Source of the DNA: Takakia lepidozioides
Taxonomy: Eukaryota; Streptophyta; Takakiopsida; Takakiales; Takakiaceae
Direction: 5' to 3'
Assembly: GCA_030704615.1 (NCBI GenBank)
Contig: CM060734.1
Span: forward strand, 59,598,042-59,662,041
Length of the DNA: 64,000 bases
The position numbers and the translations under genes are program-made. How positions within the stretch are numbered: position 1 is the stretch's first letter; each line of letters begins with the position of its first letter. This document shows positions 35,349-45,839 of this stretch, in pieces. Under the pieces are notes generated by a model. It saw only the letters and a list, made by a program, of their open reading frames with translations. It had not been told where the DNA came from and searched no databases.

Positions 35349-36092
35349 CTATGCTATCAACTGCCAGACTTTTCTCAAAGTGCCTCGCTCTTCATGATGG
35401 TAAGGTGTGGGAGGTATATCTATGTCCAGAAACCTGCCACTAATCTTATCCCAAGCTACAGTAGCTCTCTCTAACCAACCCTCTTCCTCTCTCTGCCAGG
35501 TAGAGACAAAGCAATACTCCCATATCTCCCGCTCATTGAATACTAAAGAAAATAAATTTAGGGTTTGACAGTCTCTCAACTCGAAAGCTTTGAGACGGTT
35601 GCGGGTGTCCTCGTTGCGAATGACTGCATGTCCTTCAAGCAGAACAAACTTTTCATTGCTAATGAACCCCCGCTCGTGGTTGCCTCGTGCAGAGCATGTC
35701 CGGCTGCAACCATGTCTGACTGCAAAAAACTTGTGTAGCTCCTGCTCCTCTGCTCCAGTACACCACGGCCTTGTGGCTGAACACCTTGGTCCCCGGGGCT
35801 GTCTTTGGCTATGCTCCAAGCCTAGCTTCCACCCACTTTGGTATTTCACCTACAGCTACAGAATTGTTTGCTCCAACAGAGTTCTGACTGTCCAAAGCAA
35901 TACCTCAACGCCAACTACAGCAGTTTGTTGTCTATTGCTAATGCCTGACTCCCAGTATGCAATCAACTCGTCCAAATGCTCTCCACTCAAATCAGTCTGA
36001 GTTCCTTGAGAAACATAAATCTTGTCCCCTTGTGTGCACAGGCTAAGAGAAGAGACCTGCCCTTCAATTACGTCCTCATTTCCCCCAGCCAT
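35349..36092 (-). pseudogene. Extra ORF upstream of gag (ORF0), element B copy
   Basis: Counterpart of the ORF at 784-1526. It starts MAGGNEDVIEGQVSSLSLCT at 36092 and stays open to 35856, where a short deletion shifts the frame. From 35849 the second half is open to the natural stop at 35349, including FVLLEGHAVIRNEDTRNRLK and WLERATVAWDKISGRFLDID. Both halves are on the element's coding strand. No known domain is recognised, and no membrane segment or zinc motif is evident. The second half is rich in charged residues, suggesting a soluble protein. Confidence 0.55.
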
Positions 36093-36359
36093 ACAAGGAG
36101 GACATCCACAGATTTGTCTCTCATGTAGACCACAACAGGTTCTAGAAACAGAATTGTGGATCTTTCATAGCACACTTACACTCAAAAAATTCCATAGATT
36201 TTTGGTCAGGTCCAAAAAACTAAAACCAGATAGGTAGATAGGTAGATTTCCATTTTCTACAACTATCCCCTCAAAAACTGCGTCAAACGGAGCTCATTTG
36301 ACAAAGATATGACCAACCAGGCTCTTTAAACATAACACCTTTAAGAAAAAACAAATACA

Positions 36360-37150
36360 AGGAAAAATCTATTTTCAATAACTTGTCTTGGTTCGCTGTT
36401 CCCTGGTTCCCTATTCCTGTATATGTGCCCAAAGCTCTAAATTGGTACCAGAGGCTCTTAGATATGGTTCAACATATTCAAGCATATCCGACTGGCATCA
36501 CTCGTCTCTGTGGCAAACGCAGCCCGCCAGTCTCCCGCATGCAATCCTGTCAGCTCAACTTGAGCAACAGACCGTTCTCGTGCAGGCACCATGGCAGCTC
36601 CAAAACCACGGGCGGCCCAGGAAGACGACGTCTCCTCACTTAATGAGAACGCTGACAGTACCCGGGGATTCCAGTAGGACGGACATGGCTATACCTTGGG
36701 AGTTACAATGAATGGCAGGTTGGAGCCTTTTGGCAGCGGCTAGAGAGTGTTTCTGTGGTAAAGAACTTGGCAAATTGGCAGTTTGAGCCGACCAACCTTC
36801 ATCTTTCTCTCAGGCCCGTACCTTTCAATCCCACTGCTGCAAATCCGAACGAGGTACCCCAGCAACCCGCCCGGTGAGTGTCTAATCTTTTCAACACCAC
36901 CGCCACCAACACAGCTCACAGTGCAGCTACAGCAGATGTGAGCCGTCCAGTGGGCCTTGCTGCAAATGGCTTGCCTATAAGCTAGGTACTACTCCGCCCT
37001 GTTCTCCCTGTCCCAACTGGCAGCACTCTTGAGTTCAACTTAGGCAGGCACACTGAATCTGGCTCCCCGTACATACTGAATGCAACTCGGATCTTCAACA
37101 CATGGGTAAGTTACAACTTCCAATCAACAGTAGGCTATGACCCGGCCCAA
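36360..37150 (+). other. Unidentified host-like fragments in the 5' region of element B
   Basis: Sequence with no counterpart in element A. The plus strand has an open stretch at about 36665-36880 that includes YLGSYNEWQVGAFWQRLESV and ANWQFEPTNLHLSLRPVPF. A second stretch near 37030-37110 includes HTESGSPYILNATRIFNTW and is followed by GTAAGT, a perfect splice donor. They look like exons of an unidentified gene with intronic sequence kept. Confidence 0.4.
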
Positions 37151-37157
37151 TTTTCGA

Positions 37158-37928
37158 TCACCAATTCCGTGAATGAAACAAGGTCTCTAATTCTTTTTCA
37201 ACCCGCTTACTTGCCTGTTTCAAGGCCTTTGCCTTGGGTGGCCCTGGTGCTGCCTCTTCAAACTTCAGCTTCTCTTCCTCTGTCATGAGAGGTTTGCAAT
37301 CCAGTGGGTTCTCCCAAATATTTTGCAACTCCCCATTGTCATTTCCGCTGGGAACTGAACCATTCTCAGAGATCCATTTGTCTCGAATGCTTTCAAGTAG
37401 AGCTCGGTTGGGACGGTTCACATTCTGCACCTTCACATACCAGCACTGTAGTGGCTTGCGTGCAAAGTGTAGCCTCATACTCTGATAAACCTGTCTTGAG
37501 ACACCAACGTAATGTAGAGTCTTTTCCTCATCGAAAATGGCATACACACTTGTCTTCGAGTCGGGTTTGCTGCAATCCGCAATCATACCCTCCTCAGTCA
37601 AGAATGCTACGAACTCGAGATCACCCAAAGATAAAGCGTCCCCACCCACTTGTGCATGTTGCCTTCGAAGTGCATCTTGCTTCCGCCTATATTCTTCTTG
37701 TGCCTGGAATGTGAGCTGCCGTGTTTTTTTCTTGGTGTTCATCGGCTGCTGCCAGCTTTTGCTTCCATTTTGGTTCTGCTGAAGAAGCACATGCAATGCC
37801 CACGGACACGGGGCGATTGTGGAGCAATCGGTGAGTCCCGGGGGTGGGGCGTGGCTTATGACGAGTTGGAGAACTACGTCGTCATCAAGCATGCCGTTGT
37901 CTGCACCTCGACCATCATGAGCAAGCAA
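37158..37928 (-). pseudogene. GIY-YIG nuclease-like gene fragment in element B
   Basis: An open frame of up to 256 codons ends at 37158. The coding-looking part begins near residue 55 (TKKKTRQLTFQAQEEYRRKQ). It contains a GIY-YIG-type core, SVYAIFDEEKTLHYVGVSRQ, then LHFARKPLQCWYVKVQNV and RDKWISENG. This form resembles the degenerate GIY-YIG domain found in plant chloroplast proteins such as the N-terminus of glutaredoxin S16-type proteins. The C-terminal tail is basic and helical. No glutaredoxin domain follows. It lies on the element's strand between its 5' terminus and ORF0 and is absent from A, so it is best explained as a captured host exon. Whether the frame is used is unknown. Confidence 0.5.
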
Positions 37929-38059
37929 TGACTTCTACCTTAACCACTCATTAAGAGTCGTACTTTCTCTACTTCAAATACCATCAACATAGTGCTAACA
38001 TAAAAGAACTCTATCTAGCTTAACACTACAAAAACTAGACAGAGCATCTCTCTCGAGTG

Positions 38060-38396
38060 ATTAAAACTAAACTCACACTATTGACACAGAAACACGAAAT
38101 ACAACCCAATCACTCGTTAAAATAGTCGAGCCAGGGGCACCCCAAGCTATGGGGACTCCACCCCACAACATCCTATTCATAAGTACACTCAGATTCTAAG
38201 CAGTGAAGGAGCTCGGTCGTGTAGGCTCAACTCGAGAGAGATGAGCCGTACGACTGACGCGCTCGTGAAGATAAGATGGTTCAGGTGTCAAACTAAACTT
38301 GACACCTGACTTAACACTTGAACTAAATCCAAGTGTTACATATAAATAACTAGATTTATTCTAGTTAGTTTCACACTGTGTTTATTTAACTTGACA
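38060..38396 (-). repeat. 5' terminus of element B
   Basis: Begins TGTCAAGTTA and matches the 3' terminal unit at 24024-24362. It includes a TATA-like TTATTTATATG about 45-55 bases in and the hairpin-forming GGCTCA...TTGAGCC. Beyond 38060 the 5' copies in A, B, C and C1 share a CTCGAGAGAGATG-type motif (TCTCGAGTGAT on the plus strand) that is missing from the 3' unit. I could not find a tRNA primer-binding site, so the inner boundary of the 5' LTR is undefined. Confidence 0.6.
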
Positions 38397-38400
38397 GAGC
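38397..38400. repeat. Target-site duplication GAGC, right copy (element B)
   Basis: Pairs with 23931-23934. Four-base duplications are also seen for element C, so this is a property of the family integrase. Confidence 0.75.
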
Positions 38401-39129
38401 CAATAAAACCACAATGATATGAGAAGGCAAGGTCAACTTCGCATGTTTTTTTTTTTTTAAAAAAATTATTAATAAATATTTTATTTTAATAATAAAACAC
38501 AATCAACAACAAACAAGATGATTTGTCAACTACTCTGCAATCATGTGGTGATTTGTTTTAGCACAAGTTGTGGGATTATTGATTTGGCTATCGCTCCAGT
38601 GTCGACATGTTTAAGTCTGGCATACACACATATTAGACAAATCTTGCTAGCTTCTGGTCATTGGTCGAGATGGGATTATTTAGGGAATTTTAACTTCACC
38701 CAATATGTCACATTAATGAGATGAGGCCCATTTGCCTACATGGGAAGTTAGATTTGCATGCGTGGTATAAGAAGAGAGCAATATTCCTAACAGAATGAAA
38801 CGTAGCTCTTGAGAGAGAGAAGACTAATTTATGGTGTCATTGAGCCCCCCCCCCTTCCCCACCCAAAAAAAAGGCCACAATATGGGGAAGAGGCTAGAAT
38901 TACTTGCGCTAGCTTCGGCTTGCATCATACTATATGTATGGTGTCGAAGAAATACTGTGTTTTGTTGGGAAAGTGGGCTTCTTTTAAAGGTCATAACATC
39001 TTAACCAATGTTGGGCGAGTATAGGAATTTCATCATATCCACATGTTTCAATTATAGCCAATATTTTGGAGTTAGGATTATCTTGTTACACCACGAAGAG
39101 CAATATATTGGAAACAAAGTCATGAGCAA

Positions 39130-39648
39130 CGAGGCTTTGGCTGCATAGGCATCACAGAACTTTCAATGTCAACTGTCTGACATGACTATTAGTAAGCTTT
39201 TAAAGTGGAAAGATGAGTAGATTAATCTTACAAAACCTCACTCTAAGAGGGGAATGAAAGCTTTATTTCCAAGAGTTGAAAAAACTACTTTCTCTTGGTT
39301 TTCTCTTATGCAGGAAAGAGATGCAACCCTCACTTATACATCGATATGTGAGGCTGCCAAATGCTTTTACGACAAAGAGCCTCCAAACAAAGGTGAGCGC
39401 GGTCTGCTATTCTCACATGGATGGGTATAGGGCTTGAAGAAGCGGTTTGGCATTCGAGGTTTACACACGACATGGAGAGGCTGCTTCAACTAATAAGTCA
39501 AGCAAGGCAGAGGCACAGATGCATGCGATACGTGAACATGCTTCTCCAACTGATGTGTTTAACATAGATGAAACCGGACTTTTCAACAAACTCGAACCAA
39601 CAAAACTCTGGCAACTAAAGCGTTTGAGTGGAAAGAAACAATTCAAAG
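39130..39648 (+). pseudogene. Tigger/pogo transposase relic, 5' part
   Basis: Plus-strand DDE transposase related to CENP-B/Tigger proteins. A helix-turn-helix remnant is at 39180-39430 (TISKLLKWKDE, FSWFSLMQERDATLTYTSIC, LFSHGW). The first catalytic Asp is in DVFNIDETGLFNKLEPTKLW near 39567, and SGKKQFKER leads to the break at 39648. The frame is interrupted by stops and one or two indels. The protein resumes at 50119 beyond Ty3 element C. Confidence 0.8.
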
Positions 39649-39652
39649 AACG
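39649..39652. repeat. Target-site duplication AACG, left copy (element C)
   Basis: AACG precedes TGTCGTGCGC at 39653 and is repeated at 50119-50122. Removing one copy and the element restores an uninterrupted Tigger reading frame across the site. Confidence 0.85.
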
Positions 39653-39837
39653 TGTCGTGCGCATATATATCGCTACACAACTACATTGTTGTCCAAAACC
39701 ACACAACACATGTGCACACCAAACACTAGTCTATTACTAGTCCACCACTAGTGCAGCCACTAGTCCAACCACTAGGCTGCCACTAGCCACCACTAGGCTG
39801 CCACTAGTCCATCACAATCGCCCCCCTAGCTGGCGCT
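39653..39837 (-). repeat. 3' tail of element C
   Basis: On the minus strand AGCTAGGGGGGCGAT is followed by TGTGATGGACTAGTGG, then several ACTAGTGG/CCACTAG tandem copies. It ends with TGTAGTTGTGTAGCGATATA and GCGCACGACA. The end segment matches B at 23935-24020 and 24365-24450. No TGTCAAG-type unit like the one at the 5' end is present, so the termini are not a normal LTR pair. Confidence 0.6.
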
Positions 39838-40079
39838 TAGGTCCCTCTAAGTCCAGGTAGCCACAAGATGTGATAGAGGCCATAGCCTCACTAAGTCCTC
39901 CACCACTGTCCCTACTACACTCAAACTCGATAGATCAAGAAGCCGGGTACAAGAGTTGCCCCATCATTAGTCGCCGTCTTGCAGCCTGTGAAATTGAGCC
40001 TGAGATCTCGGGTATTGACTCCTATGAGCTTGGCCTCCCATGTCTTGTTAGCTGCCACTAGTCATATCCACTGCCACTA

Positions 40080-40226
40080 TCCCAAGTAGTGTGGACATAA
40101 CCAATTTCCATCAGGAACCCTCTCAAGAGGTTGTGTCAAGCATGCCATGTGCCAACCTCTTGAGCATCGATCACACACCAGCAGAGTGGCGGCACCACAA
40201 GCATGCCCACATAGCATGCAACGCAA
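40080..40226 (-). pseudogene. PHD finger at the end of the polyprotein (element C)
   Basis: Zinc ligands CMLC, CDRC, H and C in SRGWHMACL, then LCPHY where the last Cys is replaced by Tyr, followed by a stop two residues on. The frame upstream is open back to 40430 and reads ILRVREVLPSGVLILEGRDG then MVWKDHVRICAPCHLP, an integrase C-terminal SH3-like segment. Integrase tail and PHD finger are therefore one continuous protein. Together with 24713-24859, all eight ligands are seen across the two copies. Confidence 0.8.
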
Positions 40227-40429
40227 CCCTGCATGTACCACTGTAAGGTTGGGATCTATCCTCCCATCCACATGTGGAAGGTGACATGGCGCACAAATAC
40301 GCACATGGTCCTTCCATACCATGCCATCTCGACCCTCTAGAATCAACACTCCTGAAGGCAACACCTCCCTAACCCTTAGAATCACACATCTTGTTGTGAC
40401 ATCCAAGGTCGTCAGCGTTGTCTGCTGCA

Positions 40430-41270
40430 CATACTAATAGTCCCCAGGGTGGAAATGCCGAACACCTGGCCGATATCCCCCTCCACGTATAGTGGCATAC
40501 CTCAATGTGTCTCGGTGTTAGGCAATAGCAAGATTTACAAAAGCCATAGGCATGACTCTCTTGAACAACTCTGCCCGCTGGGCACATGCTTGTGTCCACA
40601 CATCCAGATCATCAAGGTTGAGGACATCTGCAGCCTCCTTGCGAATAGATGCAGGCAAATCTGGCTCTCGGCCAAAGAGAAGGAAATATGGTGAGAAGGA
40701 GGCAAGTGATGCTTGCTTGCTAAACCTGGAGCCCATGGCTAACCAAGGTAGCTAAAGATCCCAATCTCCTAGGTGTCCCTTTTGCAAGCCATACTTGCGC
40801 AAACCCCTCTTCACTGTCTGAACCACTCTTTCTGCCAAGCCATCGGCCTCGGGATGATCCCGAAAAGTGGTACGGTGGTCTATCAAGGTTTTATCACACA
40901 AAGCCTGAAACTCCCCCGAGAACTCTCTCCATTGGTCCGTGAGTACCTTAGCTGGAGCACCGAATCGGCTAAGCACATGATCCAGGAATGCATACGTAGC
41001 CCCCTCATTAGCCTTGTCAGGCAATGGAACCAACTCAATCCACTTGGAGAAGTGCTCCACCATCACCAACATATATCTGTGGTGGCGCATCGTCAGTAGC
41101 AACGGCCCCGCGAAGTCAAGACTCCACCTGTAGCCCAATCCCATGATGGCTATACGATGCAACTGTGGTGTAGAGGCGTTGAATGCAGCACGCACCCTGT
41201 CACACACCATGCACCTAGCCACAAATTGTTGCATCTCTGTGTGCACACCACGCCACCAATATTGCCCCTA
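40430..41270 (-). pseudogene. Integrase (element C)
   Basis: The core includes WSLDFAGPLLLTMRHHRYML (first Asp), VLTDQWREFSGEFQ (second Asp; the usual Gly is Trp) and DHPEADGLAERVVQTVKRGL (Glu). The C-terminal region at 40736-40518 includes SPYFLLFGREPDLPASIRKE, the conserved Ty3 block before the integrase tail. Stops occur near 40745 and 41270. The upstream HHCC region is partly frameshifted. Confidence 0.85.
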
Positions 41271-41816
41271 CAGTAAACTATGAGTGCGTCGCACTCCAAA
41301 ATGCCCCCAACTCCTCATGGGCATGCCGCACTAACCGTGCACGTTGTGTTGGGTGAGGCACGATCCTCACCCGACCATCCTCCCACACTCGATCCCTTCC
41401 CACTTAAACCTCTTGGCTCGTTGTAGGATCCGATCCCTTTCCTTGGTAGTCACACTAGCTGTCGTGTCTCCAGTACGGAAGTAGTCCAACATAACCGAAT
41501 CCTCATGTATATCTCTGGCACCACCTGGCTCATCACTAGCCTTAGGGTCCTCAGACACTCTGTCTACAGTCATCCCTGTTGTAGGTCCAACTTGACTTTC
41601 CGATGCCAAGATACACAAAAAGGCAGATGCATGTCATCCCGACACCATCTCCTTGTCCGTCTCACCATGCTACTGAGCTCTAGTGTCATCCTGCTGGCTC
41701 GTGCATGGATTGCGACTCAATCCATCCGCATCCCTATTGACCAAACCCGGTCGATGCACAACCTGAAAGTCATACTCCTAGAATATTAGTGCCCACCGTG
41801 CAAGCTTCCCCGTAAG

Positions 41817-42116
41817 CTATTCTGACTCCATTAACCACTTGAGTGGCTGGTGATCAGTGACAATGGTGAAGAGATTGTCGTATAGATAGCACCTGAAGTG
41901 TGCCAAGGCCCACACTGCAGCTAAGCACTCCCCCTCATATGAGCTATACTTAGACTTTGCAGCGTTGTTCGAGCGGCTAGCATAAGCCATTACAATCTCT
42001 CTTCCCTCATCATCCACCTGTGTGAGCACCGCTCCAAGCCCCAGCATGCTCCAATTGTATACAGCTGAAAGGGACGCCCCCCTGATAGGTTGTCTCAAGA
42101 TGGGCGCCGAGGTCAC
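41817..42116 (-). pseudogene. RNase H domain (element C)
   Basis: The open frame includes GAVLTQVDDEGREIVMAYAS, SKYSSYEGECLAAVWALAHF and FTIVTDHQPLKWLMES, which hold the Ty3 RNase H catalytic acids. The frame ends at a stop at 41817, where B keeps an open codon, so the lesion is specific to this copy. Confidence 0.85.
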
Positions 42117-42129
42117 CTCGCCTTGAGCT

Positions 42130-43080
42130 CCTGAAAAGCTCGCTCTTGCTCAGCCACTCCTGGTCTACCTTGGTCAGCTTGGTTAGAGCCTTTGTAATAG
42201 CACTAAATCCCTTGACAAACCGTCTATCGTAGTTTACCAACCCCATGAAAGCTCGAACTCGGCTCACATCCGTGGGGCGTGGAATCTGTGCAATGGCCTC
42301 TACCTTAGTTTACTGCACCCCCAATCCTCCAGGATATATCATGTGGCCCAGATACTCAATGTGGTTGTGGAAGAACTTGCATTTCCCCGGATGTAATTTC
42401 AATCCGTGCGCTCTCAAGCACTCAAACACCACCTGAAGGTGATTCTCGTGCTCTTCCACCATAGTACTAAAGATGATGATGTCATCTATGTAGCACCAAG
42501 CAAAGTCCACCCCTGCCAGAATCTTATCCATGACTCTCTGGAACTCTGCGGGAGCGTTCTTAAGTCCAAATGGTAAGAACCGCCACTAATATATTCAATC
42601 CTTCCCGTGCTTATTGATCCCCCAGAATGCTGTCTTCTGCTTGTCCGCCTCCTTGATCGGCAACTGGTGATATCCGGACCGCAAGTCCAGAGTGCTAAAG
42701 ACCTTGGCATGCCCAATGGCATCAAAGATCTCCTCTGGTGTGGGCATGGCATACTTATCGGACTTGGTCTGACGATTTACAGGCCGGTAGTCACCGCACC
42801 TGCGTCTCTCCGTCCAATTGCCATAGACATCCTTCTTGGCTGACATCACCGTGGCTGAAGCATACTCTCCACCAGAGAGCTCCACCAAACCAGTCTCCCA
42901 GAGATCTTGAGTCCTCATTTGAATCAAAGACCTCTCCATGTCGCTGTATCTATAGGGTCTCCGAAAGATTGGCGTGTCCGTAGCCAACTCAATACAAATC
43001 TCCTGACCCTTCAGTGCTCCCAAATCCTTCAAACTGAAGGCAAAGCAATTCCTATAAGCCCTCAGGAACCGCCGTATACG
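42130..43080 (-). pseudogene. Reverse transcriptase (element C)
   Basis: Full RT extent with FRRPYRYSDMERSLIQMRTQ, then ASATVMSAKKDVYGNW, DLRSGYHQLPIKEADKQKTA and the catalytic CYIDDIIIFS (codons 42481-42492). HPGKCKFFHNHIEYLGHMI follows, then RVRAFMGLVNYDRRFVKGFS in the connection. Stops lie just after HGKD near 42595 (TGA and TAG close together) and near 42310. It copies element RNA into DNA. This copy keeps the catalytic box that B lost. Confidence 0.9.
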
Positions 43081-43493
43081 TCGTCTCTCTCCTCTAGTGA
43101 CAATGGGTCCAATGTCCGGCTCCCAATTGTCCTCCGTAATTGCAACCTTAAGTCCAGTAGACTTAGAGGTAGAGGACGCGTCCGGTGGTTGCTATGCTGC
43201 AACCTCTTGAGCAGTACTCCCTGCCTGCTCAGTCAATGATAAGGCCTCATCCTGCCCCATCATCTCATCATTGAGGACTTCCTCAACCCGAGAAGAATCC
43301 CCAACCTCATCCATCACAGCCGCCTTGGCTGCCAACTCCCTTTGAACCTCGAGCACCTCCCACGTATGCCATGGATGTCTACACCTCGTGGTCCTCACCG
43401 GCTCGCCCCCACTCACTGCCTGTACCGTCTTGGTAGGCAGAGAGACCGTCAAGGGAAGTGCACTCCACACTCTACGTTGCTCAGCCATAGCCA

Positions 43494-44447
43494 AGCTGAT
43501 AATCCAGATCAAGCAATTGAGATCCATCGCTTGCCCCATCACTTGACAATGTGATGCCTCAGAAAGAGAAGGCACCGCCGTGGTCTCAGTGGAAAAACCC
43601 ATAGCCCGCTCTCGCTTGTCGGCATTAGGCTCCACTAACTGCTGCAACTGAGCATCCCACAGGAGGTCAGGTCCATTATCCTGGAAGGCATGCGATCCTG
43701 GGAAGCTGAGCAGTGTAGGTAGTGTTACTCGTGGTTGACCCACCTTGTTGACCACTGCCAAAGGCGGACGGTCATCATGTCTCACACCCTGAGACTGCCT
43801 CCCCATGTCTACAATGTTATCCACTATGAGGTGTGCTGGCCACTGCACCCCATCAAATGCACGCTTTGAGCAGTGCGGGTGGCATCAAGTTAGTCCACCA
43901 TAACCGTGGACGATGAGCCCGTGACTCCACTGTAGCTGCATCCAGCAACATTGCTGACCCAAGCCACGACCGGACTTGATGCACACTGGCCATCACCCTG
44001 GCCCGAGAATCACCCATCAGTGGCACATTCTCCAAGATGTATGCGGGAGATACAACTTGTTGAAGCTGTAAGTGGCGCAAAACCCGCACCATCTCTCAAA
44101 ACAGGCCCGACCTCGAGTCTTGCAATCCATTGTCATGCCCGACTGATGAATGCCCTTGGCAGGGCCAACCTGCCACTACCAGATCGATGGAGCCAACCCG
44201 CTCCAAATCCTGCGCCCCCAGCAACGAAATATCTGCTGGCAAGGCCTGCTGATATCCACGAACTGCAGACACTGGCAACAACTCAGGGTACTGCTGCACT
44301 ATCTGAGCAACATGACGGAGTATGATGCGTCGTGCAGTCTCATCCCTCTCCACATACAAGTAACACCAAACTCGTACACCTGCCTATAGAACAGCAGCCA
44401 ACCCAGTGCTGATCCCGCCAAACAAGTTCAGAAGGCAAATGCCTTCA
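43494..44447 (-). pseudogene. DNA cytosine-5 methyltransferase domain within the polyprotein (element C)
   Basis: Same architecture as 27415-28379. Motif I is LLNLFGGISTGLAAVL (Asp to Asn against B), followed by a TAG at 44384-44386 where B has CAG. YVERDETARRIILRHV follows, then DLVVAGWPCQGHSS with catalytic Cys at 44159-44161. DSRSGLF follows, then a TGA at 44096-44098 where B has TGG, then YILENVPLMG, RAHRPRLWWTNL and the C-terminal NADKRERAMGF and MGQAMDLNC. A one-base insertion near 43860 shifts the frame. Lesions differ from those in B, so their common ancestor had an intact domain. Confidence 0.9.
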
Positions 44448-44699
44448 TCCGGATACTGCCACACAATGACAACTGAGGTCCTGGTGCAATACCCGCACTC
44501 TCCTCCTCTCCTGACGGTACAAAAGCCTCTACCCAGGCTTGTTGCACATGACAATCAGCAACCCGCTCCAAATCCTTGCTGCCCGACAATGGAATGTGAG
44601 CAACCATGGCAGGCAACTCCGCCATACCATACATGTCATCCTGCTCTCCCGGAGGTGACATATCCTTTGAATGAGTGTTGTCATCCAACAACTCTCCAG

Positions 44700-45062
44700 G
44701 TCAAGTCACTGCAGCTGTGAATGCTGCCAGTGTCGGCATCTTGCCTAGTTGGGCAACCGCAACTCCTCCTATGAACATCACAGGGAGCTGCACACGTCGG
44801 CCCTCCATTGACTGCCATCCAGGCCTATAGGAAGCTGACTCCTCCCAAAAATCTAGGGTGAAGCCCATGGGGTACAACATTGCCCCACCAACAAGGACAT
44901 CATACGAGACCGCGTCTGTCACAATGGCCTTGGCTCTCATCACTGAGCCATATGTAGGATGATCCGGCTATAGTCTGATAGCCAACTCACGCCGTGTCAT
45001 GCCCCGAGCCTGCTCTGATCCTCCCATAGATGTCTGTATCTGGAAAGGGCACGGCTCCATAT
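44700..45062 (-). pseudogene. Protease C-terminal half (element C)
   Basis: Contains SYDVLVGGAMLYPMGFTLDF and MEPCPFQIQTSMGG-type sequence matching the protease region of B. The active-site DSGA segment is missing because the adjoining block 45070-45585 is inverted and shortened. Confidence 0.7.
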
Positions 45063-45069
45063 CTGTACT

Positions 45070-45585
45070 AAGCAAGTACTTTGACTGTTGTTGCTATAGC
45101 CCGTTGTGTTTGTTGCAATGGAGTCAGCTGCGGCAGTGACTCGAGGAGCAGCATGAGTTCCTGAGCCACGGGGTGCGGAGGTGGAGTTGGATCCACAGCA
45201 TGGGGAGGCAAGCCGTCAGGCCAGGCTTCCTCAGTCATTCACATTGGCGCAGACAGTGTCAACGCCATCCATGGCACCTAGTTCTTGCCCGACTGTTACC
45301 GAGGCGGAGGTTACTATGCCATTGGGGAGAGCTACAAGGGCAACACCACTACCTAGTGTTGCCAAGGCTACGACAGCTAGTGTGCTGCTGGGGGCAGCCA
45401 CATCTGTGTGCCAGGCTCCATTGTTCTCGGCTACCATGATTGCGACGCTGGGGGTAAGACTAGCTAAGGTGTTCAGGTTGGCAGCTACACTCTATGAGAG
45501 TGGGGAGGTTACTTCATCTTTTGCGGAGATAGTGGGAGGTGTAGTACCGGAGGGATTCTCGGATATGAGGGTCAAGAACTAGTGG
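45070..45585 (+). other. Inverted gag-protease linker block in element C
   Basis: Everything else in element C is coded on the minus strand, but this block encodes the linker on the plus strand. The open frame 45181-45582 contains ELDPQHGEASRQARLPQSF and SVLLGAATSVCQAPLFSATM, nearly identical to the minus-strand product of B at 29250-29650. The right breakpoint abuts an ACTAGTGGTAGTG minisatellite, and the left breakpoint lies near 45065. The inversion removed the protease active site and so disabled the element. Confidence 0.8.
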
Positions 45586-45712
45586 TAGTCATGCCCCGCA
45601 TATAGTGGTAGTGGTAGTGCTGCCCGGCACTAGTGGTAGTGGTGCCCCACCCATAGTGGTAGTGGTAGTGGCACCCCTCACTAGTGGTAGTGCTACCCCA
45701 CACATGAATCCC
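45583..45712. repeat. ACTAGTGGTAGTG minisatellite
   Basis: About six imperfect units of 18-36 bases built on TAGTGGTAGTG and GCCCC, located at the breakpoint of the inverted block. On the minus strand it encodes a run of Thr/Ala-rich residues extending the linker. Confidence 0.7.
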
Positions 45713-45839
45713 ATGCCTCCCAAGTCTCCTCCCTCAGGAGCAGGAGGTGGACCATCCGGCTTTGGAGCCGGTACCACCTGAGCTGTGGCCATGGCAGCGA
45801 GCCTCTGCTTTAGCTGCTGAAGCCAGTTGGCCATGCCTT

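Larger units (their letters stand above)
23935..38396 (-). mobile_element. Ty3/gypsy element B with cytosine-5 methyltransferase and PHD finger
   Basis: Minus-strand retrotransposon, 14462 bases including a nested 3.5-kb CACTA element (30698-34197). The ends read TGTCAAGTTA at 38396 and GCGCACGACA at 23935, and are flanked by the duplication GAGC at 23931-23934 and 38397-38400. Coding order from the 5' end is an upstream ORF0, gag, protease, DNA methyltransferase, RT, RNase H, integrase and PHD finger. A GIY-YIG gene piece lies near the 5' end. Defects include loss of the RT catalytic region and several stops and frameshifts, so this copy cannot transpose alone. The 5' and 3' copies of the TGTCAAG-type terminal sequence differ at roughly 10 of 325 aligned positions plus two indels, so the insertion is not recent. 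Confidence 0.9.

Noticed and set aside
34830-36100. tRNA primer-binding site search in the leader
   Set aside because: No TGG-starting 12-base match to a common plant tRNA 3' end was found by eye next to a plausible LTR end in A, B, C or C1.
38020-38060. CACTACAAAAA sequence as a CACTA terminus
   Set aside because: No partner end or 3-base duplication was found, and it lies within element B's 5' region.
45181-45582. Plus-strand 133-codon ORF as a separate gene
   Set aside because: It is the same linker protein coded on the minus strand in element B; the block is inverted and is not a new gene.
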